Source: Thermoflexibacter ruber (GTDB lineage: Bacteria; Bacteroidota; Bacteroidia; Cytophagales; Thermoflexibacteraceae). From it: 60,995 nucleotides of DNA. The notes under the pieces were generated by a model. It searched no databases. It had not been told where the DNA came from and saw only the letters and a program-made list of their open reading frames with translations. Position numbers and translations under genes: made by a program. Every line of letters starts with the position of its first letter. Within the stretch, counting starts at the first letter, position 1. Below, piece by piece: positions 35,680 to 45,074 of this stretch. The DNA lies in contig NZ_FONY01000035.1 of the NCBI RefSeq assembly GCF_900113045.1, forward strand, positions 1 to 60,995, written 5' to 3'.

Positions 35680-35708
35680 AAAAGCTACCTCTGTCAGGGG
35701 TAGCTTTT
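35680..35708 (+). terminator. Rho-independent terminator of the lysozyme gene
   Basis: AAAAGCTACC at 35680-35689 pairs with GGTAGCTTTT at 35699-35708, a 10-bp stem with a 9-base loop. It is followed by GTAATTTTT. It is 34 bases after the stop and could serve the convergent PAS gene as well. Confidence 0.75.
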
Positions 35709-35743
35709 GTAATTTTTATAGCTTGTTATTTTCAAATTGATTC

Positions 35744-36133
35744 CTACATTTTTTCTACAAAAGTAATCTTATGAGGCTGATTATCAATTTGATTAGTAAA
35801 ACGTGCATCTACATTGATTTTCATTAATTCTCCTTTTTTATTGATTACTTCCCAAATATTGGAAATTTCCTTTTGCTTTTCAATGTACTCGTCATGCAGT
35901 TGATTCAAAATAGCCTTAGTATTTTCTGGTACTACCATGCTAAAATGATTGCCGATTAGTTCCTCTCTGTCATACCCATAAACTTGGCAGTAGTTATCAT
36001 TTACAAAAACAAAATGTCCTGTAGCATTGGTAATGCAAATTGCGTACTCAGAGCCATTGATTATCTCTTGCGTATTCTCAGGGCGAGCATCTATGGCTTC
36101 TTTGATTTGTTTGGTTTTGAATAAGTTTATCAT
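35744..36133 (-). CDS. Single-domain PAS protein
   Basis: A 129-residue cytoplasmic protein consisting almost entirely of one PAS domain at about residues 20-125. It contains GSEYAICITNATGHFVFVNDNYCQ, the turn YGYDREELIGNHFSMVV, and a final strand FTNQIDNQPHKITFVEKM. There is no attached kinase, cyclase or HTH. The ligand and output are unknown. It may work by dimerising with, or competing with, a larger PAS protein. It is convergent with the lysozyme gene and 100 bases downstream of the cyclophilin gene. Confidence 0.82.
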   Translation of the reverse strand: MINLFKTKQIKEAIDARPENTQEIINGSEYAICITNATGHFVFVNDNYCQVYGYDREELIGNHFSMVVPENTKAILNQLHDEYIEKQKEISNIWEVINKKGELMKINVDARFTNQIDNQPHKITFVEKM

Positions 36134-36240
36134 TGTATTAGCGTGTTTAGTGAATGAAATCTAATGCAAAATGGATTGTCTATAGAACAACCGTAAAGGG
36201 GAAAAAAACAACCAAAAGTAAACAAACTATTTTAAATAAA

Positions 36241-36999
36241 CTACTCTATGACTGTCATTTTAATTACAACATCCTCAATAGGCCACCCGCCTTTATCCGT
36301 TTTGACGGCTGCAATTCTGTCCACTACGTCCATGCCTGCAACCACCTCTCCAAAAACTGTATGCTGATTGTCTAAGTGAGGTGCGCCTCCAAGTGTAGTG
36401 TAGGTGTTGATTTGTAAAGGAGTCAATTTGATTTTATGTTCCTTCGCAGAGGCTTGTAGTTCGGGTAAGGTCATTTTTTTAGTCTGTACTATGTAAAAAT
36501 CGTGAAAAGCGGAGCGTTTTTCAGGATTATTTTCGTACTCACGCGCCATAGCTAATGCCCCTCTTTTGTGGATAAACTCAGGTTTTATTTCCGAAGGAAT
36601 AGTATATTTGCCTACTGAGGGGCGTGGTGTATCAAAGCCTCCCCCTTGCACTATGAAATCTTGGATAACTCTGTGGAATACCGTTCCGTCAAAGTATTTC
36701 TTTTTAGCTAACCGAATAAAATTAGCACGGTGCAAAGGGGTTTCTTTGTAAAGCTTTACTTTAATATCTCCTAAGCGAGTACTGATAAGTACTACTGTTT
36801 CAGGGTTCTGCTCACCGTATTTGGTCAAAACTTCTGTTACGTTTTGGTTGTCCAAAAGTATGTCTTGCAGGTTTACTTCTTTTTTTTCTACTTGTTTTGT
36901 TGCTTTATTTTCTACCTTAGCATTGCTTTTTCTGCTTTCTTGGCTTTCGCTACAAGCCAAGCAAAGTCCGATGAGGAAAATAGCACATAGATTTTTCAT
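36241..36999 (-). CDS. Cyclophilin-type peptidyl-prolyl isomerase lipoprotein
   Basis: I start at the ATG at 36999 (MKNLCAIFLIG); a TTG two codons upstream is less likely. Lipid attachment is at Cys16 (LCLACSES). The cyclophilin fold follows, with LGDIKVKLYKETPLHRANFIRLA, FDGTVFHRVIQDFIVQGG and HTVFGEVVAGMDVVDRIA. Between the last two lies an insert of about 50 residues (YIVQTKKMTLPELQASA), common in Bacteroidota envelope cyclophilins. It should assist folding of periplasmic or outer-membrane proteins. It lies 46 bases downstream of the VWA gene, and a -7-like TATCTTTG on the minus strand (37019-37026) may give it its own promoter. Confidence 0.92.
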   Translation of the reverse strand: MKNLCAIFLIGLCLACSESQESRKSNAKVENKATKQVEKKEVNLQDILLDNQNVTEVLTKYGEQNPETVVLISTRLGDIKVKLYKETPLHRANFIRLAKKKYFDGTVFHRVIQDFIVQGGGFDTPRPSVGKYTIPSEIKPEFIHKRGALAMAREYENNPEKRSAFHDFYIVQTKKMTLPELQASAKEHKIKLTPLQINTYTTLGGAPHLDNQHTVFGEVVAGMDVVDRIAAVKTDKGGWPIEDVVIKMTVIE

Positions 37000-37045
37000 T
37001 GACAATTTCTGTTTTTGGCAAAGATAGAAAATTTTTGAGTATGTC

Positions 37046-38845
37046 TTAGTCTTGTGTTTTTTCTCCTTGCATCAGTTGGCAATTCTCTACCAGTTGGATA
37101 AATTCAGCTCTGTAGCCTTCGCTATCGTTCCCTTTCGCTCCTTTGGCTAAGCTAATTATTTGATTATAATTGGCATTGCCCTTAAATTCAGAATCTCTTA
37201 ATAGCAATCCAAACTCGGCAACTGAAGCAGAAAAACGAAAGTTGTCGCTGGTTTCTTCTAATTTTTTACTTTTATCTTTTAGCACATGAGTCATGAGCTG
37301 GCTGGTATCCTCGCTGGGTTTTTTATAGCGAAACTTAATGGTCATTAGTTCATCATTGTTAGCAGCATTGGTGTTTTGATTGCTCTGATATTTCAAATCA
37401 TCTACACTTTTGAGGTACTCAGATTTTACACCTACGGGAATTATCTCATAGAGGGCAGTAACAGTATGTCCCGCTCCAAGCTCGCCTGCATCTTTTTTGT
37501 CATCATTAAAGTCCACATCTTTGAGCATGCGATTTTCGTAGCCAATTAGGCGATAGGCTTGCACTTTGGCAGGGTTAAACTCGACTTGAATTTTTACGTC
37601 TTTGGCAATAGTGAAAAGTGTAGCACGCATCTCTTTGACAAATACCTTTTTAGCTTCGTTGATATTGTCAATGTAGAAATAATTGCCGTTGCCATTTTTA
37701 GCAATTTCTTCCATGCGGTCATCTTTGTAGTTGCCCATACCAAAGCCACACAAGGTCAGGAATATGCCCTCTTTTCTTTTTTCTTCTACCAATCTTACCA
37801 GTTCGGAAGTAGAGGAAACGCCCACATTGAAATCGCCGTCAGTAGCTAAGATAATGCGATTATTGCCCTCTGCGATGAAATTTTCCTTAGCTACTTGGTA
37901 GGCTAATTTGATGCCCTGCCCACCTGCCGTAGAACCTCCTGCTTCTAATTTGTCCAATACCTTGATAATCTTACTTTTTTCAGAAGCAGGTGTAGAAGGC
38001 AACACCAAACCTGCGGCGCCTGCATACACTACAATAGCAATTTTGTCTTTTTCACTTAATTCATTGATTAAAAGTTTTAAAGAAGATTTGAGCAAAGGCA
38101 ATCTATTTTCACCAGCCATAGAACCAGAAACGTCTATCAAGAATACCAAGTTGGAAGGGGCAAGCTTGTCATAATCCAGTTTTTTGCCTTGCAAGCCAAT
38201 ATGTACTAATTGGTTTTCAGGATTCCAAGGACAAGAAGAAACTTCGGTAATGATAGAAAAAGGATGCTCGCCTGTAGGGTTTGGATACTCATAATCAAAG
38301 TAGTTTACAAATTCTTCTATACGAACAGCGTCTTTGTAAGGCATCTGCCCGTTTATTATCATGCGGCGACTGTTGGAATAAGAGGCTTTGTCCACATCTA
38401 TAGAAAAAGTAGAAAGTGGTGCATTTTTAGGATTTTGGAACTGATTTTCCACAATTTTGCTGTACTCCTCAGTGTTAAAGTTGCCATCTTCCTCGTCTTG
38501 CTTATTGGCATTATTCGGTCTTTGTTGTAACAACTCTTTATGTTCCATTAATAGCTGCTGCCTTTCCCTTGATAATTCACTTTGTAGTGCATTACTTTGG
38601 CTTAGGTACAACTTACTCAAATTATTTAATACGTCCAAGTTACTTGGCGGAGGACTTGCCGTACTTTTATCAGCTATGTTTGAGTGTTTTTCTTCGCCCG
38701 CTTTACCACTCTCAATATTCCCTAAGGGCTTAATATTTTGCTGTCTATTAGCTTCTCTGCCTCCTTGGCAAGCCCATATAAAAAATAGCAAAATGCTGAT
38801 ATACAAGGTTTTTTTAAAAAATGATTTTAAATTTCTCATAAGCAT
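37046..38845 (-). CDS. VWA-domain lipoprotein (YfbK type)
   Basis: A 599-residue lipoprotein with lipid Cys at about residue 26 (FFIWACQGG). A coiled coil follows around residues 70-110 (LQSELSRERQQLLMEHKELL). A von Willebrand N-terminal segment has FSIDVDKASYSNSRRMI and RIEEFVNYFDYEYP. The VWA domain has an intact metal site, FLIDVSGSMAGENRLPLL, and TDGDFNVGVSSTSEL. The C-terminal DUF3520-like region ends with the stretch around YRAEFIQLVENCQLMQG. The binding partner is not known. The whole layout is that of YfbK-like proteins. Confidence 0.9.
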   Translation of the reverse strand: MLMRNLKSFFKKTLYISILLFFIWACQGGREANRQQNIKPLGNIESGKAGEEKHSNIADKSTASPPPSNLDVLNNLSKLYLSQSNALQSELSRERQQLLMEHKELLQQRPNNANKQDEEDGNFNTEEYSKIVENQFQNPKNAPLSTFSIDVDKASYSNSRRMIINGQMPYKDAVRIEEFVNYFDYEYPNPTGEHPFSIITEVSSCPWNPENQLVHIGLQGKKLDYDKLAPSNLVFLIDVSGSMAGENRLPLLKSSLKLLINELSEKDKIAIVVYAGAAGLVLPSTPASEKSKIIKVLDKLEAGGSTAGGQGIKLAYQVAKENFIAEGNNRIILATDGDFNVGVSSTSELVRLVEEKRKEGIFLTLCGFGMGNYKDDRMEEIAKNGNGNYFYIDNINEAKKVFVKEMRATLFTIAKDVKIQVEFNPAKVQAYRLIGYENRMLKDVDFNDDKKDAGELGAGHTVTALYEIIPVGVKSEYLKSVDDLKYQSNQNTNAANNDELMTIKFRYKKPSEDTSQLMTHVLKDKSKKLEETSDNFRFSASVAEFGLLLRDSEFKGNANYNQIISLAKGAKGNDSEGYRAEFIQLVENCQLMQGEKTQD

Positions 38846-39031
38846 TGATGTTTAGATATTGGGTATTAGATGTTAGTTTGGTGGATTGTTTGTAGGTAAG
38901 ATGATGGCTTAGGCAGGATTCCACAAATCAATACTCAATTTTTTTGCATTCAAAGTATCAACTTGTTTATCTTTATCTTTTTCTCTAACTTGCGTTTTAT
39001 TTTAATCAAAATCTAAAAAACTATTTGAAAT

Positions 39032-39174
39032 AACTCCGAAGGAGTGAAATATTGGTAGAAAATAGATTTTTGAGATGAGAAGAACCCCGCAAGGGTGAGA
39101 TATGCCACTCCTACGGGGTTATTTTAGCCTAATGATTTTAGAATTTTTACCAATATACCATTCCTAACGGAATT
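39032..39174. repeat. Dispersed palindromic repeat, copy 1
   Basis: The ends at 39032-39061 and 39144-39174 are imperfect inverted repeats; their shared core is ATATTGGTA/TACCAATAT. In the centre, AACCCCG (39083) pairs with CGGGGTT (39114-39120), enclosing GTGAGATATGCCAC. A related central sequence with ATATGCCAC occurs at 48981-49017. The surrounding 38846-39202 contains no gene. Confidence 0.7.
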
Positions 39175-39202
39175 AAACATTAACTCAAACAACTTTTAAA
39201 AA

Positions 39203-42200
39203 GTGCCTACACTTACACAAAAAGTAGAAATTATCCAAAAGTACAGGGAAAGACTCCAAGCACTCAACAAGGAACTCACTAAGAAAGAGTTGTTTAAAGA
39301 CCTATTGCACCGTCTTTATGCCGGCTCAGAAACGGTAGAACGTGTAATAGATGAAATGACAGGAGGAGCAGAAACGACTATCCTCAATATTCCTCGCAAG
39401 GATAAAATCCGCCGAGGCAGTGCAGATACGCTTTACAACAAAATCATCATAGAGTTTGAAAATGACCTCAAGCCTAACCTCAAACACGCCAAAGAACAGT
39501 TGGCGGGTTATCTATTGGGGCAGTTCAACTCTGGTGAGGGCTATAATTTTACCTTGATTGCTTCCGACTTTATCACTTGGAAAGTCTTTGCCCCTGATAT
39601 TTCGCAGTTGAATTTATTGGAAACTTTACAAGAGCATGAATTGATTCTCAATGAAGTAGAGAGTGCGTCTTTTACTTTGGACGAAACCAATGCCGAAGAT
39701 TTTTATTTTTGGATTGACCAATTTTTGTTCAAAGAAGAAAAGCAAAAAGCTACTCTCAGACGCATGGTTGAGGCTTTTGGGCAAAAAAGCCACGTTTTTA
39801 TAGATTGTTTTAGGGAGCTATCTAAGCAATACAACGAGATAAAAAAATACGGTGAGATACAAGTTTCAGTGGAGCAGTGGCGTAAGTTTCTTTCCATTGC
39901 TTACGGTTCTTTTGACGCAAGCGATGATAATTTTCTCATTCACACCTATTTAAGTGTTTTTGCCAAACTGATTGCTTACTCGTCTATTAGCAGCAAGGAG
40001 TTTATAGAAGAGGCGGAATTAGCAGAAATTATGAGTGGAAAAATCTTTGAAAAGAACAATATAGACAGGTTTATAGAAAATGACTTTTTTCACTGGGTTG
40101 GCAATCCGCAAAATTTCCCCATGCTGACCAAAGTATTCAGGGTAATTGCCCAAAAAATCGCTACTTATGACTTTAATGACATAGACGAGGACATTCTCAA
40201 AGGTGTTTACCAAGAGTTGATAGACCTCGATACTCGACACGTACTTGGCGAATATTACACTCCTGACTGGCTTTGCGAAAGAATTGTGAATGAATATAAT
40301 TTCAAAAAAACGGATAAAATCTTAGACCCCTCTTGCGGGAGCGGTTCGTTTTTGGTAGCCGCTATCCGCCGTTTGAAGGAGTTGCACCCTGAAATGACTT
40401 TTGAGGAAATCAGTGCAAATATTTATGGCATAGACATTCACCCCTTGAGTGTGCAGATAGCTAAGACTAACATCTTGATTTTGTTTGGAAAAGAAATTAG
40501 GAAAAAGCAAAAACCTATTTATATCAATGTGATTTTGGCAAATTCTCTGCTTGCACCCGAAGGCGTAGAAAACCTTTTTGGAGGCGAGTTTTCCTTGCAA
40601 ATAGACAAAACCCAAGTCATTTTAAGCACGCAAATCCTTGATGATAACTTTCTTTTCAACGCCGCCATAGATATTTGTGATAGTATAGCAAACCAGACAT
40701 TACATAAGAGTCCTATCAAAAAAGAAGCATTGGTTAATATCATTAAAAATCAAACAGAGAATCATGGTTTCAATGGCAATATTTCTGAAAGTTTCTACAA
40801 GCTTTACCTTGCTTTTAAAGAAGTAAAAGAGAAAAAGCGCGATTCTATTTGGAGTTTTATTATCAAAAATATTTATATGCCGTATTTTTTTTCTAAACGG
40901 TTTAACTATATTATTGGCAATCCGCCTTGGTTTACGTACAGTTCTATTAAGAACGAACAGTATCAGAACCAACTTAGTGTTATTGCTGAAAACTATTTTG
41001 TCAAGCCAAGTGCAGTAAGAAATTTCCCACATTTGGAAATTGCCGCAATTTTTATGAGCTATTGCAGCAGTTATTTTTTAAAAGATAATGGAAAATTGGC
41101 TTTTGTACTTCCTCGCAGTTTTTTTAGTGCAGACCAGCACGACAATACTCGAAGCGGAAAAGCAAAAGGTTTTGCCCTTACTCAGATTTGGGACTTAAAT
41201 GAGGTAAGCCCTCTGTTCAACGTGCCAAGTTGCGTACTATTCGCTGAAAAGTCAGAAGTAAAAAAGGAATTACCCAAAGAAGGATTGAAAGGGCTTTCTT
41301 TGGCGGGACGCTTGCCTTCTCACAACTGTAACTGGGAAATTGCCCAAACTAAACTAAAAGAAAATCCGCAAACCTATTTTTACATCAAGCAAGGAAAAGC
41401 TACTGCTTTTTCTACTCGACAACAGAAAATAGAGCATAAAATTAACCCATATAGAAAACTTTTTAAACAAGGGGCTACTATTGTACCTCGTGCTTTTTAT
41501 TTTGTACAACTTAATCAAGCTTCTATCGATTGGGAAGCAAAACATACTCATCTTAAAACGTCCAAAGATATTGCAAAAGAGGCAAAAGCTCCATGGAAGG
41601 GCATAAAGTTTAGTGGTAGGGTAGAAACTAAGTTTGTTTTTCGCACTGCGCTTGCTAAAAGCATCTTACCTTTTTCAGTACATCAACCCGATTTAGTCGT
41701 TTTACCTATTACTATAGATGTAGATGAAAAACAGCAAAAAAGTATAGCCATCCATACCCCTGACGAATTTCTTGATTTAGGACAAATGTATGTCAGTATT
41801 TGGTTTCAAGACAGAGATAATATATGGAATGTGCTTAAAACCAATAAGTCTAAAAATATGTCAGGAAATGATAGACTTAATTTTCATAGAGGCTTGACTC
41901 AACAAAACTTAAATGCACCTTATTTAGTGATTTATACTGCCTCTGCCAAAGATGCTAATGCGGCGGTAGTAAAAAGAGAAGATTTTGATAGAGAGTTTAT
42001 TGTAGATAGCATAAGCTATGTCTATTATACTGATTCATTAAAAGAAGCCAATTACTTAACAGCTATCTTAAACTCTACTGCACCAAACTTGATGATGAAA
42101 GACTTCCAAGCAAAAGGGCTTTTTGGAGCAAGACACGTTCACAAAAAAATCCTTGATGTCTATTTTCCGAAGTTTAGTGAAAAAAATGAGAAGCATTCGC

Positions 42201-42376
42201 GACTGGCAGAATTAGGGAGGATAGCACACGAAAAAACAGCAGAATTCTTGAAAAACATTGACAAAGATATAAAAATTGAGGGTCTGCAATTAGGTAAGCT
42301 GAGGGTGGAAATCAAGAAAAACCTCAGCCAAGAAATGCAAGAAATAGACGAAATCGTACAAGAAATCATCAAATAA
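39203..42376 (+). CDS. Single-chain restriction-modification enzyme (N6-adenine methylase, type IIG-like)
   Basis: A 1057-residue enzyme with a GTG start. Near the N-terminus, GSADTLYNKIIIEFENDL gives Asp75 and Glu84-x-Glu86, a nuclease-like D...ExE motif with the usual Lys replaced. The methyltransferase core starts with LGEYYTPDWLCERIV, then motif I DPSCGSGSF near residue 375, and motif IV NPPW at 573-576 (amino-methylating type). The C-terminal 400 residues probably hold target recognition. It would both cut and protect DNA at a specific site. No separate R, M or S gene lies beside it, so it acts alone. The start is preceded by a dispersed repeat and followed by murF after 9 bases. Confidence 0.85.
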   Translation: MPTLTQKVEIIQKYRERLQALNKELTKKELFKDLLHRLYAGSETVERVIDEMTGGAETTILNIPRKDKIRRGSADTLYNKIIIEFENDLKPNLKHAKEQLAGYLLGQFNSGEGYNFTLIASDFITWKVFAPDISQLNLLETLQEHELILNEVESASFTLDETNAEDFYFWIDQFLFKEEKQKATLRRMVEAFGQKSHVFIDCFRELSKQYNEIKKYGEIQVSVEQWRKFLSIAYGSFDASDDNFLIHTYLSVFAKLIAYSSISSKEFIEEAELAEIMSGKIFEKNNIDRFIENDFFHWVGNPQNFPMLTKVFRVIAQKIATYDFNDIDEDILKGVYQELIDLDTRHVLGEYYTPDWLCERIVNEYNFKKTDKILDPSCGSGSFLVAAIRRLKELHPEMTFEEISANIYGIDIHPLSVQIAKTNILILFGKEIRKKQKPIYINVILANSLLAPEGVENLFGGEFSLQIDKTQVILSTQILDDNFLFNAAIDICDSIANQTLHKSPIKKEALVNIIKNQTENHGFNGNISESFYKLYLAFKEVKEKKRDSIWSFIIKNIYMPYFFSKRFNYIIGNPPWFTYSSIKNEQYQNQLSVIAENYFVKPSAVRNFPHLEIAAIFMSYCSSYFLKDNGKLAFVLPRSFFSADQHDNTRSGKAKGFALTQIWDLNEVSPLFNVPSCVLFAEKSEVKKELPKEGLKGLSLAGRLPSHNCNWEIAQTKLKENPQTYFYIKQGKATAFSTRQQKIEHKINPYRKLFKQGATIVPRAFYFVQLNQASIDWEAKHTHLKTSKDIAKEAKAPWKGIKFSGRVETKFVFRTALAKSILPFSVHQPDLVVLPITIDVDEKQQKSIAIHTPDEFLDLGQMYVSIWFQDRDNIWNVLKTNKSKNMSGNDRLNFHRGLTQQNLNAPYLVIYTASAKDANAAVVKREDFDREFIVDSISYVYYTDSLKEANYLTAILNSTAPNLMMKDFQAKGLFGARHVHKKILDVYFPKFSEKNEKHSRLAELGRIAHEKTAEFLKNIDKDIKIEGLQLGKLRVEIKKNLSQEMQEIDEIVQEIIK

Positions 42377-42385
42377 ACTTTTAGT

Positions 42386-43702
42386 ATGCTTACTACTCCC
42401 GAACTGTATGCCTATTTTCGCCAATGCTCAGGGATTTGCACTGACACTCGTAAAATCAAAGAGGACTGCCTTTTTGTCGCTCTCAAAGGAAGCAATTTTA
42501 ATGCTAACTATTTTGCCCAACAAGCCTTAGACAAGGGGGCAAAGTATGCAGTAATAGATGAGGCAGATTTCAACACCTCTGAGCGGTTTCTATTAGTAAG
42601 AGATAGTTTAAAAGCCTTGCAAGATTTGGCAAATTTTCATAGAAATACGCTTCCTATTCCTTTCATTGGCATTACAGGCACGAATGGAAAAACTACGACT
42701 AAAGAGTTAGTCAATGCTGTATTAAGCACCAAATTTACAACCAAAGCTACACAAGGCAACTTGAATAACCACATTGGCGTTCCACTTACCTTATTGGAAA
42801 TCACCGAAAAAGATGAGATAGCCGTGATAGAAATGGGAGCAAACCATGTGGGGGATATTCAAGAACTTTGTGCGATAGCCGAGCCTAATTTCGGTCTGAT
42901 TACCAATATTGGGCAGGCACACTTGGAAGGTTTTGGCAGTTTTGAAGGAGTTTTGAGGGCAAAAAGTGAGTTGTACGACCATTTATTAAAAAGAGGGGGG
43001 ACTGCTTTTATCAATGCTCATAATCCCATTTTGCATAACATGGGCAAGCGGTTTGAGCGAAGTGGGCAAGCCAAAGTAATCTATTACGGTACACCTGAAA
43101 GTTTTTACTATGCTGAAATTTTATCAGCCTCTCCTTACATAATTTACAAAAATGAATCAGGAAAAACTATTGAAACACAACTACTTGGCGCATATAATTT
43201 TGATAATATACTTACAGCCTTATGCGTAGGGAAATATTTTGGTGTAGAGATGCAAGCGGCACACCAAGCGGTTGCTAACTATATCCCAACTAATAATCGC
43301 TCACAAGTCATTAAAGGAGACCGCAATACACTCATTTTAGATGCTTATAACGCCAATCCATCGAGCATGAAAGCCGCCTTAGAAAACTTTGCACAAATGC
43401 CTGCTCAGAATAAAGTAGTCATCTTAGGAGACATGTTCGAACTTGGCAGCTTCAGTGAAGATAAACACAAGGAAATAATTGATTTAGTAGCAGATATGAA
43501 CTTTCCTAAAGCTTTTTTCTGTGGAAAAGAATTTCATAAAGTAGGTATTTCTTTGGCAAAAAACTTTCCTCAACTTTATTTTTTTGAAAATAAAGACGAC
43601 TTGCAAAAATATTTACAAGAAAATCAGCTAAAAAATAGCTATCTGCTCGTGAAAGGGTCAAGGGGCATGGGCTTGGAAAGTTTGTTAGAGAGTATTAAGT
43701 AA
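42386..43702 (+). CDS. murF: UDP-N-acetylmuramoyl-tripeptide--D-alanyl-D-alanine ligase
   Basis: A 438-residue cytoplasmic Mur ligase that adds D-Ala-D-Ala to the peptidoglycan precursor. The N-terminal domain has GICTDTRKIKEDCLFVALKG. The ATP loop is ITGTNGKTTTKELV near residues 95-107. The central domain has VIEMGANHVGDIQELCAIA and ITNIGQAHLEGFGSFEGV. The C-terminal domain has LDAYNANPSSMKAALENF and VILGDMFELGSFS. All parts expected of MurF are present. It starts 9 bases after the restriction-modification gene but is otherwise unrelated to it. No other mur gene is nearby. Confidence 0.96.
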   Translation: MLTTPELYAYFRQCSGICTDTRKIKEDCLFVALKGSNFNANYFAQQALDKGAKYAVIDEADFNTSERFLLVRDSLKALQDLANFHRNTLPIPFIGITGTNGKTTTKELVNAVLSTKFTTKATQGNLNNHIGVPLTLLEITEKDEIAVIEMGANHVGDIQELCAIAEPNFGLITNIGQAHLEGFGSFEGVLRAKSELYDHLLKRGGTAFINAHNPILHNMGKRFERSGQAKVIYYGTPESFYYAEILSASPYIIYKNESGKTIETQLLGAYNFDNILTALCVGKYFGVEMQAAHQAVANYIPTNNRSQVIKGDRNTLILDAYNANPSSMKAALENFAQMPAQNKVVILGDMFELGSFSEDKHKEIIDLVADMNFPKAFFCGKEFHKVGISLAKNFPQLYFFENKDDLQKYLQENQLKNSYLLVKGSRGMGLESLLESIK

Positions 43703-43802
43703 AGTTTACTTTTTCGTTGCCTTTGGGAAAGTTCTGTCAATAATTTCATTTTATCCGAAAAAATGCGAATTTTGCACCTGAAAAATAACACATCACTTTT
43801 TC

Positions 43803-44441
43803 ATGGGTGTACTTGAAAGAAAAGAACGAGAGAAAATTCAAAGGCGTAACGTCATTATAGATGCTGCAGAACGTGTTTTCTTCAAAGAAGGCATAGAAAA
43901 TGCTTCTATGGACCAGGTTGCTTTGGAAGCAGAACTAAGTAAAGGAACGCTGTATTTATATTTTAAAAGTAAGGAAGAACTTTACAAGGCTATCATCATT
44001 AGAGGTTTTATCGCACTCAAACGCAAGCTCAAAGAAGCGGTTGTACCTGCTGAAACGGGTTTGCAAAATGTCAAAGCTATTTCTAATGCCTACATAGAAT
44101 TTTCTAAACAACACTTAGGCTATTTTAATGCCATTCTTCACTTTCAAAACGACCTATTTGATAAGCGAAACATGGACTCCCAACATACGATAGAATCCTT
44201 AGAAGGAGGAAATGCAGTCATTAGTGTACTGATTAATGCAATTAAAAAGGGCATAGAAGATAAAAGTATTAACCCTAACATTAATCCCATAGAAGTAGCC
44301 TTTGTCCTTTGGAGTCAAATTACTGGTTTACTGCAAGTTATTCAGCGAAAAATGCGTATCATTACTTATTACTACAAAATCAAAGATGCAGACCTCTTGG
44401 ACAATTACTTTTATCTATTGGAAAAATCTCTAAAAGCATAA
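43803..44441 (+). CDS. TetR/AcrR-family regulator
   Basis: A 212-residue repressor-type protein. The N-terminal helix-turn-helix spans about residues 15-65, with AAERVFFKEGIENASMDQVA, then ELSKGTLYLYFKSKEELY as the recognition helix region. The rest is the helical ligand-binding and dimer domain, with no recognisable ligand motif. Neighbours (murF and the convergent gldH) do not point to a target operon. I see no clear operator near it. Confidence 0.9.
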   Translation: MGVLERKEREKIQRRNVIIDAAERVFFKEGIENASMDQVALEAELSKGTLYLYFKSKEELYKAIIIRGFIALKRKLKEAVVPAETGLQNVKAISNAYIEFSKQHLGYFNAILHFQNDLFDKRNMDSQHTIESLEGGNAVISVLINAIKKGIEDKSINPNINPIEVAFVLWSQITGLLQVIQRKMRIITYYYKIKDADLLDNYFYLLEKSLKA

Positions 44442-44465
44442 TACCATGTTTATAGATAGCCTCTA

Positions 44466-44921
44466 CTATTTTTCAATGGATATGCCTACTTCCATGATAG
44501 ATGCAACACTCTCATCTTCAGTCTGTTGGCTTAGTACTAACTTATACTTGCCTTTTTTCTCGAACTTGAAGGGAAACTTGTAGGTTGTATCGCAAATGTC
44601 GCCCATAGCATCGCCCAGCAGATGCCCTGTCTGCTTATCACGGATAGGAATAATTATCTCTTTGTCAATGGCTTGTATGTCATTAGAGGCTGAAGGGATA
44701 ATAGCTAACTTCACTTCTATCTCTCCATACTGAATTTGCGAGGTATGACGCAGATGAATATTGATAGTATAATTTTTAGCCTCTGGCACATCTACCTCAA
44801 AGGCGATTTCTTGCGACCTTTCCCATTTCAAGTTAGGAAGTTTCTGATGTTCGTTGTAAAAAGTATTGCATGAAATAAAAAATAAGACATTGATTATCAA
44901 TGCTAAAAAATACTTTTTCAT
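44466..44921 (-). CDS. gldH: Gliding motility lipoprotein GldH
   Basis: A 151-residue lipoprotein (lipid Cys18 in FFISCNTFYNEHQ). The body matches GldH: LKWERSQEIAFEVDVPEAK, then NIHLRHTSQIQYGEIEVKL, the loop DKQTGHLLGDAMGDICD, and KFPFKFEKKGKYKLVLSQ. GldH proteins are needed for gliding in Bacteroidota and are thought to act in the envelope near the type IX secretion machinery. The gene stands alone and is convergent with the TetR gene. It suggests that the cell glides or descends from a glider. Confidence 0.85.
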   Translation of the reverse strand: MKKYFLALIINVLFFISCNTFYNEHQKLPNLKWERSQEIAFEVDVPEAKNYTINIHLRHTSQIQYGEIEVKLAIIPSASNDIQAIDKEIIIPIRDKQTGHLLGDAMGDICDTTYKFPFKFEKKGKYKLVLSQQTEDESVASIMEVGISIEK

Positions 44922-45074
44922 TTTCTTTCTCTAATTTTTGCTTTCAAGATAAAGAATTTTATTGATAAAATAGCGTAAGTAGATTTAAAAATACATTTTT
45001 TAGGAACTCATAGAGGTGTGTTTGCTCTATGCGAAACTTTGTATTATAGATTCTGTTCGCTTATAACCAATGAG

